A DNA stretch of 64,000 nucleotides from Glandiceps talaboti (lineage: Eukaryota > Hemichordata > Enteropneusta > Spengelidae): assembly GCF_964340395.1 (NCBI RefSeq), contig NC_135555.1:5189001-5253000 (forward strand), in the 5' to 3' direction. Below are positions 39,001 to 51,000 of the stretch, one piece after another. Positions within the stretch are counted from its first letter, which is position 1, and every line of letters begins with the position of its first letter. The position numbers were made by a program, and so were the translations under genes. Below the pieces are notes generated by a model. The model saw only the letters and a list, made by a program, of their open reading frames with translations. It searched no databases and was not told the origin of the DNA.

Positions 39001-42000
39001 TACATTCAAGGTAGTCAGTTCCGTCTGTGGGGTAGTTGGTATAGTGGAAGCTGTAAGAGTGGCTGGTGTTGTTGCTGCTTCTGTGGTTGTTTCCAAGACT
39101 GTTGTGGGACTAGTAGTTGTGAGAGAAGATGTTGTCAATTCCTCCTCTGTAGTAGTTGGCACACTAGTAGTTGTTAGTATTGGTGCAGATGTCTCCAATT
39201 CTGTTGTTGTTGTTGCAGTAACAGTTGTTAGGCTTGGAGTTGTTGGTAAAGCAGAAGTTGTGGCCTCTTCTGTTGTTGTTGTCGCCAGGGCTGTTGTCTT
39301 AGAAGGTGTTGTCGGTACAGTAGTTGTGAAATTGAATGTTGTGAACTCCGTTTCTATAGTGGTGGGCAAACCAGTTGTAGTAGTAACAGCAGGTTGTGAT
39401 GTTTCAGCTGGAGTTGTTGTTGTCAAAACTGTTGTTGCACTAGGTGTTGTTGGCAAAGCAGTGGTTACATTCAAGGTAGTCAGTTCCGTCTGTGTGGTAG
39501 TTGGTATAGTGGAAGCTGTAAGAGTGGCTGGTGTTGTTGCTGCTTCTGTGGTTGTTTCCAAGACTGTTGTGGGACTAGTAGTTGTGAGAGAAGATGTTGT
39601 CAATTCCTCCTCTGTAGTAGTTGGCACACTAGTAGTTGTTAGTGTTGGTGCAGATGTCTCCAATTCTGTTGTTGTTGTTGCAGTAACAGTTGTTAGGCTT
39701 GGAGTTGTTGGTAAAGCAGAAGTTGTGGCCTCTTCTGTTGTTGTTGTTGCCAGGACTGTTGTCTTAGAAGGTGTTGTCGGTACAGTAGTTGTGAAATTGA
39801 ATGTTGTGAACTCCGTTTCTATAGTGGTGGGCAAACCAGTTGTAGTAGTAACAGCAGGTTGTGATGTTTCAGCTGGAGTTGTTGTTGTCAAAACTGTTGT
39901 TGCACTAGGTGTTGTTGGCAAAGCAGTGGTTACATTCAAGGTAGTCAGTTCCGTCTGTGGGGTAGTTGGTATAGTGGAAGCTGTAAGAGTGGCTGGTGTT
40001 GTTGCTGCTTCTGTGGTTGTTTCCAAGACTGTTGTGGGACTAGTAGTTGTGAGAGAAGATGTTGTCAATTCCTCCTCTGTAGTAGTTGGCACACTAGTAG
40101 TTGTTAGTATTGGTGCAGATGTCTCCAATTCTGTTGTTGTTGTTGCAGTAACAGTTGTTAGGCTTGGAGTTGTTGGTAAAGCAGAAGTTGTGGCCTCTTC
40201 TGTTGTTGTTGTTGTTGCCAAGACTGTTGTCTTAGAAGGTGTTGTCGGTACAGTAGTTGTGAAATTGAATGTTGTGAACTCCGTTTCTATAGTGGTGGGC
40301 AAACCAGTTGTAGTAGTAACAGCAGGTTGTGATGTTTCAGCTGGAGTTGTTGTTGTCAAAACTGTTGTTGCACTAGGTGTTGTTGGCAAAGCAGTGGTTA
40401 CATTCAAGGTAGTCAGTTCCGTCTGTGTGGTAGTTGGTATAGTGGAAGCTGTAAGAGTGGCTGGTGTTGTTGCTGCTTCTGTGGTTGTTTCCAAGACTGT
40501 TGTGGGACTAGTAGTTGTGAGAGAAGATGTTGTCAATTCCTCCTCTGTAGTAGTTGGCACACTAGTAGTTGTTAGTGTTGGTGCAGATGTCTCCAATTCT
40601 GTTGTTGTTGTTGCAGTAACAGTTGTTAGGCTTGGAGTTGTTGGTAAAGCAGAAGTTGTGGCCTCTTCTGTTGTTGTTGTTGCCAGGACTGTTGTCATAG
40701 AAGGTGTTGTCGGTACAGTAGTTGTGAAATTGAATGTTGTGAACTCCGTTTCTACAGTGGTTGGCAAACCAGTTGTAGTATTAACAGCAGGTTGTGATGT
40801 TTCAGCTGGAGTTGTTGTTGTCAAAACTGTTGTTGCACTAGGTGTTGTTGGCAAAGCAGTGGTTACATTCAAGGTAGTCAGTTCCGTCTGTGTGGTAGTT
40901 GGTATAGTGGAAGCTGTAAGAGTGGATGGTGTTGTTGCTGCTTCTGTGGTTGTTTCCAAGACTGTTGTGGGACTAGTAGTTGTGAGAGAAGATGTTGTCA
41001 ATTCCTCCTCTGTAGTAGTTGGCACACTAGTAGTTGTTAGTGTTGGTGCAGATGTCTCCAATTCTGTTGTTGTTGTTGCAGTAACAGTTGTTAGGCTTGG
41101 AGTTGTTGGTAAAGCAGAAGTTGTGGCCTCTTCTGTTGTTGTTGTTGCCAAGACTGTTGTCTTAGAAGGTGTTGTCGGTACAGTAGTTGTGAAATTGAAT
41201 GTTGTGAACTCCGTTTCTATAGTGGTGGGCAAACCAGTTGTAGTAGTAACAGCAGGTTGTGATGTTTCAGCTGGAGTTGTTGTTGTCAAAACTGTTGTTG
41301 CACTAGGTGTTGTTGGCAAAGCAGTGGTTACATTCAAGGTAGTCAGTTCCGTCTGTGTGGTAGTTGGTATAGTGGAAGTTGTAAGAGTGGCTGGTGTTGT
41401 TGCTGCTTCTGTGGTTGTTTCCAAGACTGTTGTGGGACTAGTAGTTGTGAGAGAAGATGTTGTCAATTCCTCCTCTGTAGTAGTTGGCACACTAGTAGTT
41501 GTTAGTGTTGGTGCAGATGTCTTCAATTCTGTTGTTGTTGTTGCAGTAACAGTTGTTAGGCTTGGAGTTGTTGGTAAAGCAGAAGTTGTGGCCTCTTCTG
41601 TTGTTGTTGTTGCCAAGACTGTTGTCTTAGAAGGTGTTGTCGGTACAGTAGTTGTGAAATTGAATGTTGTGAACTCCGTTTCTATAGTGGTTAGCAAACC
41701 AGTTGTAGTAGTAACAGCAGGTTGTGATGTTTCAGCTGGAGTTGTTGTTGTCAAAACTGTTGTTGCACTAGGTGTTGTTGGCAAAGCAGTGGTTACATTC
41801 AAGGTAGTCAGTTCCGTCTGTGTGGTAGTTGGTATAGTGGAAGCTGTAAGAGTGGCTGGTGTTGTTGCTGCTTCTGTGGTTGTTTCCAAGACTGTTGTGG
41901 GACTAGTAGTTGTGAGAGAAGATGTTGTCAATTCCTCCTCTGTAGTAGTTGGCACACTAGTAGTTGTTAGTATTGGTGCAGATGTCTCCAATTCTGTTGT

Positions 42001-45000
42001 TGTTGTTGCAGTAACAGTTGTTAGGCTTGGAGTTGTTGGTAAAGCAGAAGTTGTGGCCTCTTCTGTTGTTGTTGTTGTTGCCAAGACTGTTGTCTTAGAA
42101 GGTGTTGTCGGTACAGTAGTTGTGAAATTGAATGTTGTGAACTCCGTTTCTATAGTGGTGGGCAAACCAGTTGTAGTAGTAACAGCAGGTTGTGATGTTT
42201 CAGCTGGAGTTGTTGTTGTCAAAACTGTTGTTGCACTAGGTGTTGTTGGCAAAGCAGTGGTTACATTCAAGGTAGTCAGTTCCGTCTGTGTGGTAGTTGG
42301 TATAGTGGAAGCTGTAAGAGTGGCTGGTGTTGTTGCTGCTTCTGTGGTTGTTTCCAAGACTGTTGTGGGACTAGTAGTTGTGAGAGAAGATGTTGTCAAT
42401 TCCTCCTCTGTAGTAGTTGGCACACTAGTAGTTGTTAGTGTTGGTGCAGATGTCTCCAATTCTGTTGTTGTTGTTGCAGTAACAGTTGTTAGGCTTGGAG
42501 TTGTTGGTAAAGCAGAAGTTGTGGCCTCTTCTGTTGTTGTTGTTGCCAGGACTGTTGTCATAGAAGGTGTTGTCGGTACAGTAGTTGTGAAATTGAATGT
42601 TGTGAACTCCGTTTCTACAGTGGTTGGCAAACCAGTTGTAGTATTAACAGCAGGTTGTGATGTTTCAGCTGGAGTTGTTGTTGTCAAAACTGTTGTTGCA
42701 CTAGGTGTTGTTGGCAAAGCAGTGGTTACATTCAAGGTAGTCAGTTCCGTCTGTGTGGTAGTTGGTATAGTGGAAGCTGTAAGAGTGGATGGTGTTGTTG
42801 CTGCTTCTGTGGTTGTTTCCAAGACTGTTGTGGGACTAGTAGTTGTGAGAGAAGATGTTGTCAATTCCTCCTCTGTAGTAGTTGGCACACTAGTAGTTGT
42901 TAGTGTTGGTGCAGATGTCTCCAATTCTGTTGTTGTTGTTGCAGTAACAGTTGTTAGGCTTGGAGTTGTTGGTAAAGCAGAAGTTGTGGCCTCTTCTGTT
43001 GTTGTTGTTGCCAAGACTGTTGTCTTAGAAGGTGTTGTCGGTACAGTAGTTGTGAAATTGAATGTTGTGAACTCCGTTTCTATAGTGGTGGGCAAACCAG
43101 TTGTAGTAGTAACAGCAGGTTGTGATGTTTCAGCTGGAGTTGTTGTTGTCAAAACTGTTGTTGCACTAGGTGTTGTTGGCAAAGCAGTGGTTACATTCAA
43201 GGTAGTCAGTTCCGTCTGTGTGGTAGTTGGTATAGTGGAAGTTGTAAGAGTGGCTGGTGTTGTTGCTGCTTCTGTGGTTGTTTCCAAGACTGTTGTGGGA
43301 CTAGTAGTTGTGAGAGAAGATGTTGTCAATTCCTCCTCTGTAGTAGTTGGCACACTAGTAGTTGTTAGTGTTGGTGCAGATGTCTTCAATTCTGTTGTTG
43401 TTGTTGCAGTAACAGTTGTTAGGCTTGGAGTTGTTGGTAAAGCAGAAGTTGTGGCCTCTTCTGTTGTTGTTGTTGCCAAGACTGTTGTCTTAGAAGGTGT
43501 TGTCGGTACAGTAGTTGTGAAATTGAATGTTGTGAACTCCGTTTCTATAGTGGTTAGCAAACCAGTTGTAGTAGTAACAGCAGGTTGTGATGTTTCAGCT
43601 GGAGTTGTTGTTGTCAAAACTGTTGTTGCACTAGGTGTTGTTGGCAAAGCAGTGGTTACATTCAAGGTAGTCAGTTCCGTCTGTGTGGTAGTTGGTATAG
43701 TGGAAGCTGTAAGAGTGGCTGGTGTTGTTGCTGCTTCTGTGGTTGTTTCCAAGACTGTTGTGGGACTAGTAGTTGTGAGAGAAGATGTTGTCAATTCCTC
43801 CTCTGTAGTAGTTGGCACACTAGTAGTTGTTAGTGTTGGTGCAGACGTCTCCAATTCTGTTGTTGTTGTTGCAGTAACAGTTGTTAGGCTTGGAGTTGTT
43901 GGAAAAGCAGAAGTTGTGGCCTCTTTTGTTGTTGTTGTTGTTGCCAAGATTGTTGTCTTAGAAGGTGTTGTCGGTACAGTAGTTGTGAAATTGAATGTTG
44001 TGAACTCCGTTTCTACAGTGGTGGGGAAACCAGTTGTAGTAGTAACAGCAGGCTGTGATGTTTCAGCTGGAGTTGTTGTTGTCAAAACTGTTGTTGCACT
44101 AGGTGTTGTTGGCAAAGCAGTGGTTACATTCAATGTAGTCAGTTCTGTCTGTGTGGTAGTTGGTATAGTGGAAGCTGTAAGAGTGGCTGGTGTTGTTGCT
44201 GCTTCTGTGGTTGTTTCCAAGACTGTTGTGGGACTAGTAGTTGTGAGAGAAGATGTTGTCAATTCCTCCTCTGTAGTAGTTGGCACACTAGTAGTTGTTA
44301 GTGTTGGTGCAGATGTCTCCAATTCTGTTGTTGTTGTTGCAGTAACAGTTGTTAGGCTTGGAGTTGTTGGTAAAGCAGAAGTTGTGGCCTCTTCTGTTGT
44401 TGTTGTTGCCAGGACTGTTGTCTTAGAAGGTGTTGTCGGTACAGTAGTTGTGAAATTGAATGTTGTGAACTCCGTTTCTATAGTGGTGGGCAAACCAGTT
44501 GTAGTAGTAACAGCAGGTTGTGATGTTTCAGCTGGAGTTGTTGTTGTCAAAACTGTTGTTGCACTAGGTGTTGTTGGCAAAGCAGTGGTTACATTCAAGG
44601 TAGTCAGTTCCGTCTGTGGGGTAGTTGGTATAGTGGAAGCTGTAAGAGTGGCTGGTGTTGTTGCTGCTTCTGTGGTTGTTTCCAAGACTGTTGTGGGACT
44701 AGTAGTTGTGAGAGAAGATGTTGTCAATTCCTCCTCTGTAGTAGTTGGCACACTAGTAGTTGTTAGTATTGGTGCAGATGTCTCCAATTCTGTTGTTGTT
44801 GTTGCAGTAACAGTTGTTAGGCTTGGAGTTGTTGGTAAAGCAGAAGTTGTGGCCTCTTCTGTTGTTGTTGTCGCCAGGACTGTTGTCTTAGAAGGTGTTG
44901 TCGGTACAGTAGTTGTGAAATTGAATGTTGTGAACTCCGTTTCTATAGTGGTGGGCAAACCAGTTGTAGTAGTAACAGCAGGTTGTGATGTTTCAGCTGG

Positions 45001-48000
45001 AGTTGTTGTTGTCAAAACTGTTGTTGCACTAGGTGTTGTTGGCAAAGCAGTGGTTACATTCAAGGTAGTCAGTTCCGTCTGTGTGGTAGTTGGTATAGTG
45101 GAAGCTGTAAGAGTGGTTGGTGTTGTTGCTGCTTCTGTGGTTGTTTCCAAGACTGTTGTGGGACTAGTAGTTGTGAGAGAAGATGTTGTCAATTCCTCCT
45201 CTGTAGTAGTTGGCACACTAGTAGTTGTTAGTGTTGGTGCAGATGTCTCCAATTCTGTTGTTGTTGTTGCAGTAACAGTTGTTAGGCTTGGAGTTGTTGG
45301 TAAAGCAGAAGTTGTGGCCTCTTCTGTTGTTGTTGTTGCCAGGACTGTTGTCTTAGAAGGTGTTGTCGGTACAGTAGTTGTGAAATTGAATGTTGTGAAC
45401 TCCGTTTCTATAGTGGTGGGCAAACCAGTTGTAGTAGTAACAGCAGGTTGTGATGTTTCAGCTGGAGTTGTTGTTGTCAAAACTGTTGTTGCACTAGGTG
45501 TTGTTGGCAAAGCAGTGGTTACTTTCAAGGTAGTCAGTTCCGTCTGTGGGGTAGTTGGTATAGTGGAAGCTGTAAGAGTGGCTGGTGTTGTTGCTGCTTC
45601 TGTGGTTGTTTCCAAGACTGTTGTGGGACTAGTAGTTGTGAGAGAAGATGTTGTCAATTCCTCCTCTGTAGTAGTTGGCACACTAGTAGTTGTTAGTATT
45701 GGTGCAGATGTCTCCAATTCTGTTGTTGTTGTTGCAGTAACAGTTGTTAGGCTTGGAGTTGTTGGTAAAGCAGAAGTTGTGGCCTCTTCTGTTGTTGTTG
45801 TTGTTGCCAGGACTGTTGTCTTAGAAGGTGTTGTCGGTACAGTAGTTGTGAAATTGAATGTTGTGAACTCCGTTTCTATAGTGGTGGGCAAACCAGTTGT
45901 AGTAGTAACAGCAGGTTGTGATGTTTCAGCTGGAGTTGTTGTTGTCAAAACTGTTGTTGCACTAGGTGTTGTTGGCAAAGCAGTGGTTACATTCAAGGTA
46001 GTCAGTTCCGTCTGTGTGGTAGTTGGTATAGTGGAAGCTGTAAGAGTGGCTGGTGTTGTTGCTGCTTCTGTGGTTGTTTCCAAGACTGTTGTGGGACTAG
46101 TAGTTGTGAGAGAAGATGTTGTCAATTCCTCCTCTGTAGTAGTTGGCACACTAGTAGTTGTTAGTGTTGGTGCAGATGTCTCCAATTCTGTTGTTGTTGT
46201 TGCAGTAACAGTTGTTAGGCTTGGAGTTGTTGGTAAAGCAGAAGTTGTGGCCTCTTCTGTTGTTGTTGTTGCCAGGACTGTTGTCATAGAAGGTGTTGTC
46301 GGTACAGTAGTTGTGAAATTGAATGTTGTGAACTCCGTTTCTACAGTGGTTGGCAAACCAGTTGTAGTAGTAACAGCAGGTTGTGATGTTTCAGCTGGAG
46401 TTGTTGTTGTCAAAACTGTTGTTGCACTAGGTGTTGTTGGCAAAGCAGTGGTTACATTCAAGGTAGTCAGTTCCGTCTGTGTGGTAGTTGGTATAGTGGA
46501 AGCTGTAAGAGTGGATGGTGTTGTTGCTGCTTCTGTGGTTGTTTCCAAGACTGTTGTGGGACTAGTAGTTGTGAGAGAAGATGTTGTCAATTCCTCCTCT
46601 GTAGTAGTTGGCACACTAGTAGTTGTTAGTGTTGGTGCAGATGTCTCCAATTCTGTTGTTGTTGTTGCAGTAACAGTTGTTAGGCTTGGAGTTGTTGGTA
46701 AAGCAGAAGTTGTGGCCTCTTCTGTTGTTGTTGTTGCCAAGACTGTTGTCTTAGAAGGTGTTGTCGGTACAGTAGTTGTGAAATTGAATGTTGTGAACTC
46801 CGTTTCTATAGTGGTGGGCAAAACAGTTGTAGTAGTAACAGCAGGTTGTGATGTTTCAGCTGGAGTTGTTGTTGTCAAAACTGTTGTTGCACTAGGTGTT
46901 GTTGGCAAAGCAGTGGTTACATTCAAGGTAGTCAGTTCCGTCTGTGTGGTAGTTGGTATAGTGGAAGTTGTAAGAGTGGCTGGTGTTGTTGCTGCTTCTG
47001 TGGTTGTTTCCAAGACTGTTGTGGGACTAGTAGTTGTGAGAGAAGATGTTGTCAATTCCTCCTCTGTAGTAGTTGGCACACTAGTAGTTGTTAGTGTTGG
47101 TGCAGATGTCTCCAATTCTGTTGTTGTTGTTGCAGTAACAGTTGTTAGGCTTGGAGTTGTTGGTAAAGCAGAAGTTGTGGCCTCTTCTGTTGTTGTTGTT
47201 GCCAGGACTGTTGTCTTAGAAGGTGTTGTCGGTACAGTAGTTGTGAAATTGAATGTTGTGAACTCCGTTTCTATAGTGGTGGGCAAACCAGTTGTAGTAG
47301 TAACAGCAGGTTGTGATGTTTCAGCTGGAGTTGTTGTTGTCAAAACTGTTGTTGCACTAGGTGTTGTTGGCAAAGCAGTGGTTACATTCAAGGTAGTCAG
47401 TTCCGTCTGTGTGGTAGTTGGTATAGTGGAAGCTGTAAGAGTGTCTGGTGTTGTTGCTGCTTCTGTGGTTGTTTCCAAGACTGTTGTGGGACTAGTAGTT
47501 GTGAGAGAAGATGTTGTCAATTCCTCCTCTGTAGTAGTTGGCACACTAGTAGTTGTTAGTGTTGGTGCAGACGTCTCCAATTCTGTTGTTGTTGTTGCAG
47601 TAACAGTTGTTAGGCTTGGAGTTGTTGGAAAAGCAGAAGTTGTGGCCTCTTCTGTTGTTGTTGTTGTTGCCAAGATTGTTGTCTTAGAAGGTGTTGTCGG
47701 TACAGTAGTTGTGAAATTGAATGTTGTGAACTCCGTTTCTACAGTGGTGGGGAAACCAGTTGTAGTAGTAACAGCAGGCTGTGATGTTTCAGCTGGAGTT
47801 GTTGTTGTCAAAACTGTTGTTGCACTAGGTGTTGTTGGCAAAGCAGTGGTTACATTCAATGTAGTCAGTTCCGTCTGTGTGGTAGTTGGTATAGTGGAAG
47901 CTGTAAGAGTGGCTGGTGTTGTTGCTGCTTCTGTGGTTGTTTCCAAGACTGTTGTGGGACTAGTAGTTGTGAGAGAAGATGTTGTCAATTCCTCCTCTGT

Positions 48001-51000
48001 AGTAGTTGGCACACTAGTAGTTGTTAGTATTGGTGCAGATGTCTCCAATTCTGTTGTTGTTGTTGCAGTAACAGTTGTTAGGCTTGGAGTTGTTGGTAAA
48101 GCAGAAGTTGTGGCCTCTTCTGTTGTTGTTGTTGTTGCCAGGACTGTTGTCTTAGAAGGTGTTGTCGGTACAGTAGTTGTGAAATTGAATGTTGTGAACT
48201 CCGTTTCTATAGTGGTGGGCAAACCAGTTGTAGTAGTAACAGCAGGTTGTGATGTTTCAGCTGGAGTTGTTGTTGTCAAAACTGTTGTTGCACTAGGTGT
48301 TGTTGGCAAAGCAGTGGTTACATTCAAGGTAGTCAGTTCCGTCTGTGTGGTAGTTGGTATAGTGGAAGCTGTAAGAGTGGCTGGTGTTGTTGCTGCTTCT
48401 GTGGTTGTTTCCAAGACTGTTGTGGGACTAGTAGTTGTGAGAGAAGATGTTGTCAATTCCTCCTCTGTAGTAGTTGGCACACTAGTAGTTGTTAGTGTTG
48501 GTGCAGATGTCTCCAATTCTGTTGTTGTTGTTGCAGTAACAGTTGTTAGGCTTGGAGTTGTTGGTAAAGCAGAAGTTGTGGCCTCTTCTGTTGTTGTTGT
48601 TGCCAGGACTGTTGTCATAGAAGGTGTTGTCGGTACAGTAGTTGTGAAATTGAATGTTGTGAACTCCGTTTCTACAGTGGTTGGCAAACCAGTTGTAGTA
48701 GTAACAGCAGGTTGTGATGTTTCAGCTGGAGTTGTTGTTGTCAAAACTGTTGTTGCACTAGGTGTTGTTGGCAAAGCAGTGGTTACATTCAAGGTAGTCA
48801 GTTCCGTCTGTGTGGTAGTTGGTATAGTGGAAGCTGTAAGAGTGGATGGTGTTGTTGCTGCTTCTGTGGTTGTTTCCAAGACTGTTGTGGGACTAGTAGT
48901 TGTGAGAGAAGATGTTGTCAATTCCTCCTCTGTAGTAGTTGGCACACTAGTAGTTGTTAGTGTTGGTGCAGATGTCTCCAATTCTGTTGTTGTTGTTGCA
49001 GTAACAGTTGTTAGGCTTGGAGTTGTTGGTAAAGCAGAAGTTGTGGCCTCTTCTGTTGTTGTTGTTGCCAAGACTGTTGTCTTAGAAGGTGTTGTCGGTA
49101 CAGTAGTTGTGAAATTGAATGTTGTGAACTCCGTTTCTATAGTGGTGGGCAAAACAGTTGTAGTAGTAACAGCAGGTTGTGATGTTTCAGCTGGAGTTGT
49201 TGTTGTCAAAACTGTTGTTGCACTAGGTGTTGTTGGCAAAGCAGTGGTTACATTCAAGGTAGTCAGTTCCGTCTGTGTGGTAGTTGGTATAGTGGAAGTT
49301 GTAAGAGTGGCTGGTGTTGTTGCTGCTTCTGTGGTTGTTTCCAAGACTGTTGTGGGACTAGTAGTTGTGAGAGAAGATGTTGTCAATTCCTCCTCTGTAG
49401 TAGTTGGCACACTAGTAGTTGTTAGTGTTGGTGCAGATGTCTCCAATTCTGTTGTTGTTGTTGCAGTAACAGTTGTTAGGCTTGGAGTTGTTGGTAAAGC
49501 AGAAGTTGTGGCCTCTTCTGTTGTTGTTGTTGCCAGGACTGTTGTCTTAGAAGGTGTTGTCGGTACAGTAGTTGTGAAATTGAATGTTGTGAACTCCGTT
49601 TCTATAGTGGTGGGCAAACCAGTTGTAGTAGTAACAGCAGGTTGTGATGTTTCAGCTGGAGTTGTTGTTGTCAAAACTGTTGTTGCACTAGGTGTTGTTG
49701 GCAAAGCAGTGGTTACATTCAAGGTAGTCAGTTCCGTCTGTGTGGTAGTTGGTATAGTGGAAGCTGTAAGAGTGGCTGGTGTTGTTGCTGCTTCTGTGGT
49801 TGTTTCCAAGACTGTTGTGGGACTAGTAGTTGTGAGAGAAGATGTTGTCAATTCCTCCTCTGTAGTAGTTGGCACACTAGTAGTTGTTAGTGTTGGTGCA
49901 GATGTCTCCAATTCTGTTGTTGTTGTTGCAGTAACAGTTGTTAGGCTTGGAGTTGTTGGTAAAGCAGAAGTTGTGGCCTCTTCTGTTGTTGTTGTTGCCA
50001 GGACTGTTGTCATAGAAGGTGTTGTCGGTACAGTAGTTGTGAAATTGAATGTTGTGAACTCCGTTTCTACAGTGGTTGGCAAACCAGTTGTAGTAGTAAC
50101 AGCAGGTTGTGATGTTTCAGCTGGAGTTGTTGTTGTCAAAACTGTTGTTGCACTAGGTGTTGTTGGCAAAGCAGTGGTTACATTCAAGGTAGTCAGTTCC
50201 GTCTGTGTGGTAGTTGGTATAGTGGAAGCTGTAAGAGTGGATGGTGTTGTTGCTGCTTCTGTGGTTGTTTCCAAGACTGTTGTGGGACTAGTAGTTGTGA
50301 GAGAAGATGTTGTCAATTCCTCCTCTGTAGTAGTTGGCACACTAGTAGTTGTTAGTGTTGGTGCAGATGTCTCCAATTCTGTTGTTGTTGTTGCAGTAAC
50401 AGTTGTTAGGCTTGGAGTTGTTGGTAAAGCAGAAGTTGTGGCCTCTTCTGTTGTTGTTGTTGCCAGGACTGTTGTCTTAGAAGGTGTTGTCGGTACAGTA
50501 GTTGTGAAATTGAATGTTGTGAACTCCGTTTCTATAGTGGTGGGCAAACCAGTTGTAGTAGTAACAGCAGGTTGTGATGTTTCAGCTGGAGTTGTTGTTG
50601 TCAAAACTGTTGTTGCACTAGGTGTTGTTGGCAAAGCAGTGGTTACATTCAAGGTAGTCAGTTCCGTCTGTGTGGTAGTTGGTATAGTGGAAGCTGTAAG
50701 AGTGTCTGGTGTTGTTGCTGCTTCTGTGGTTGTTTCCAAGACTGTTGTGGGACTAGTAGTTGTGAGAGAAGATGTTGTCAATTCCTCCTCTGTAGTAGTT
50801 GGCACACTAGTAGTTGTTAGTGTTGGTGCAGACGTCTCCAATTCTGTTGTTGTTGTTGCAGTAACAGTTGTTAGGCTTGGAGTTGTTGGAAAAGCAGAAG
50901 TTGTGGTCTCTTCTGTTGTTGTTGTTGTTGCCAAGATTGTTGTCTTAGAAGGTGTTGTCGGTACAGTAGTTGTGAAATTGAATGTTGTGAACTCCGTTTC

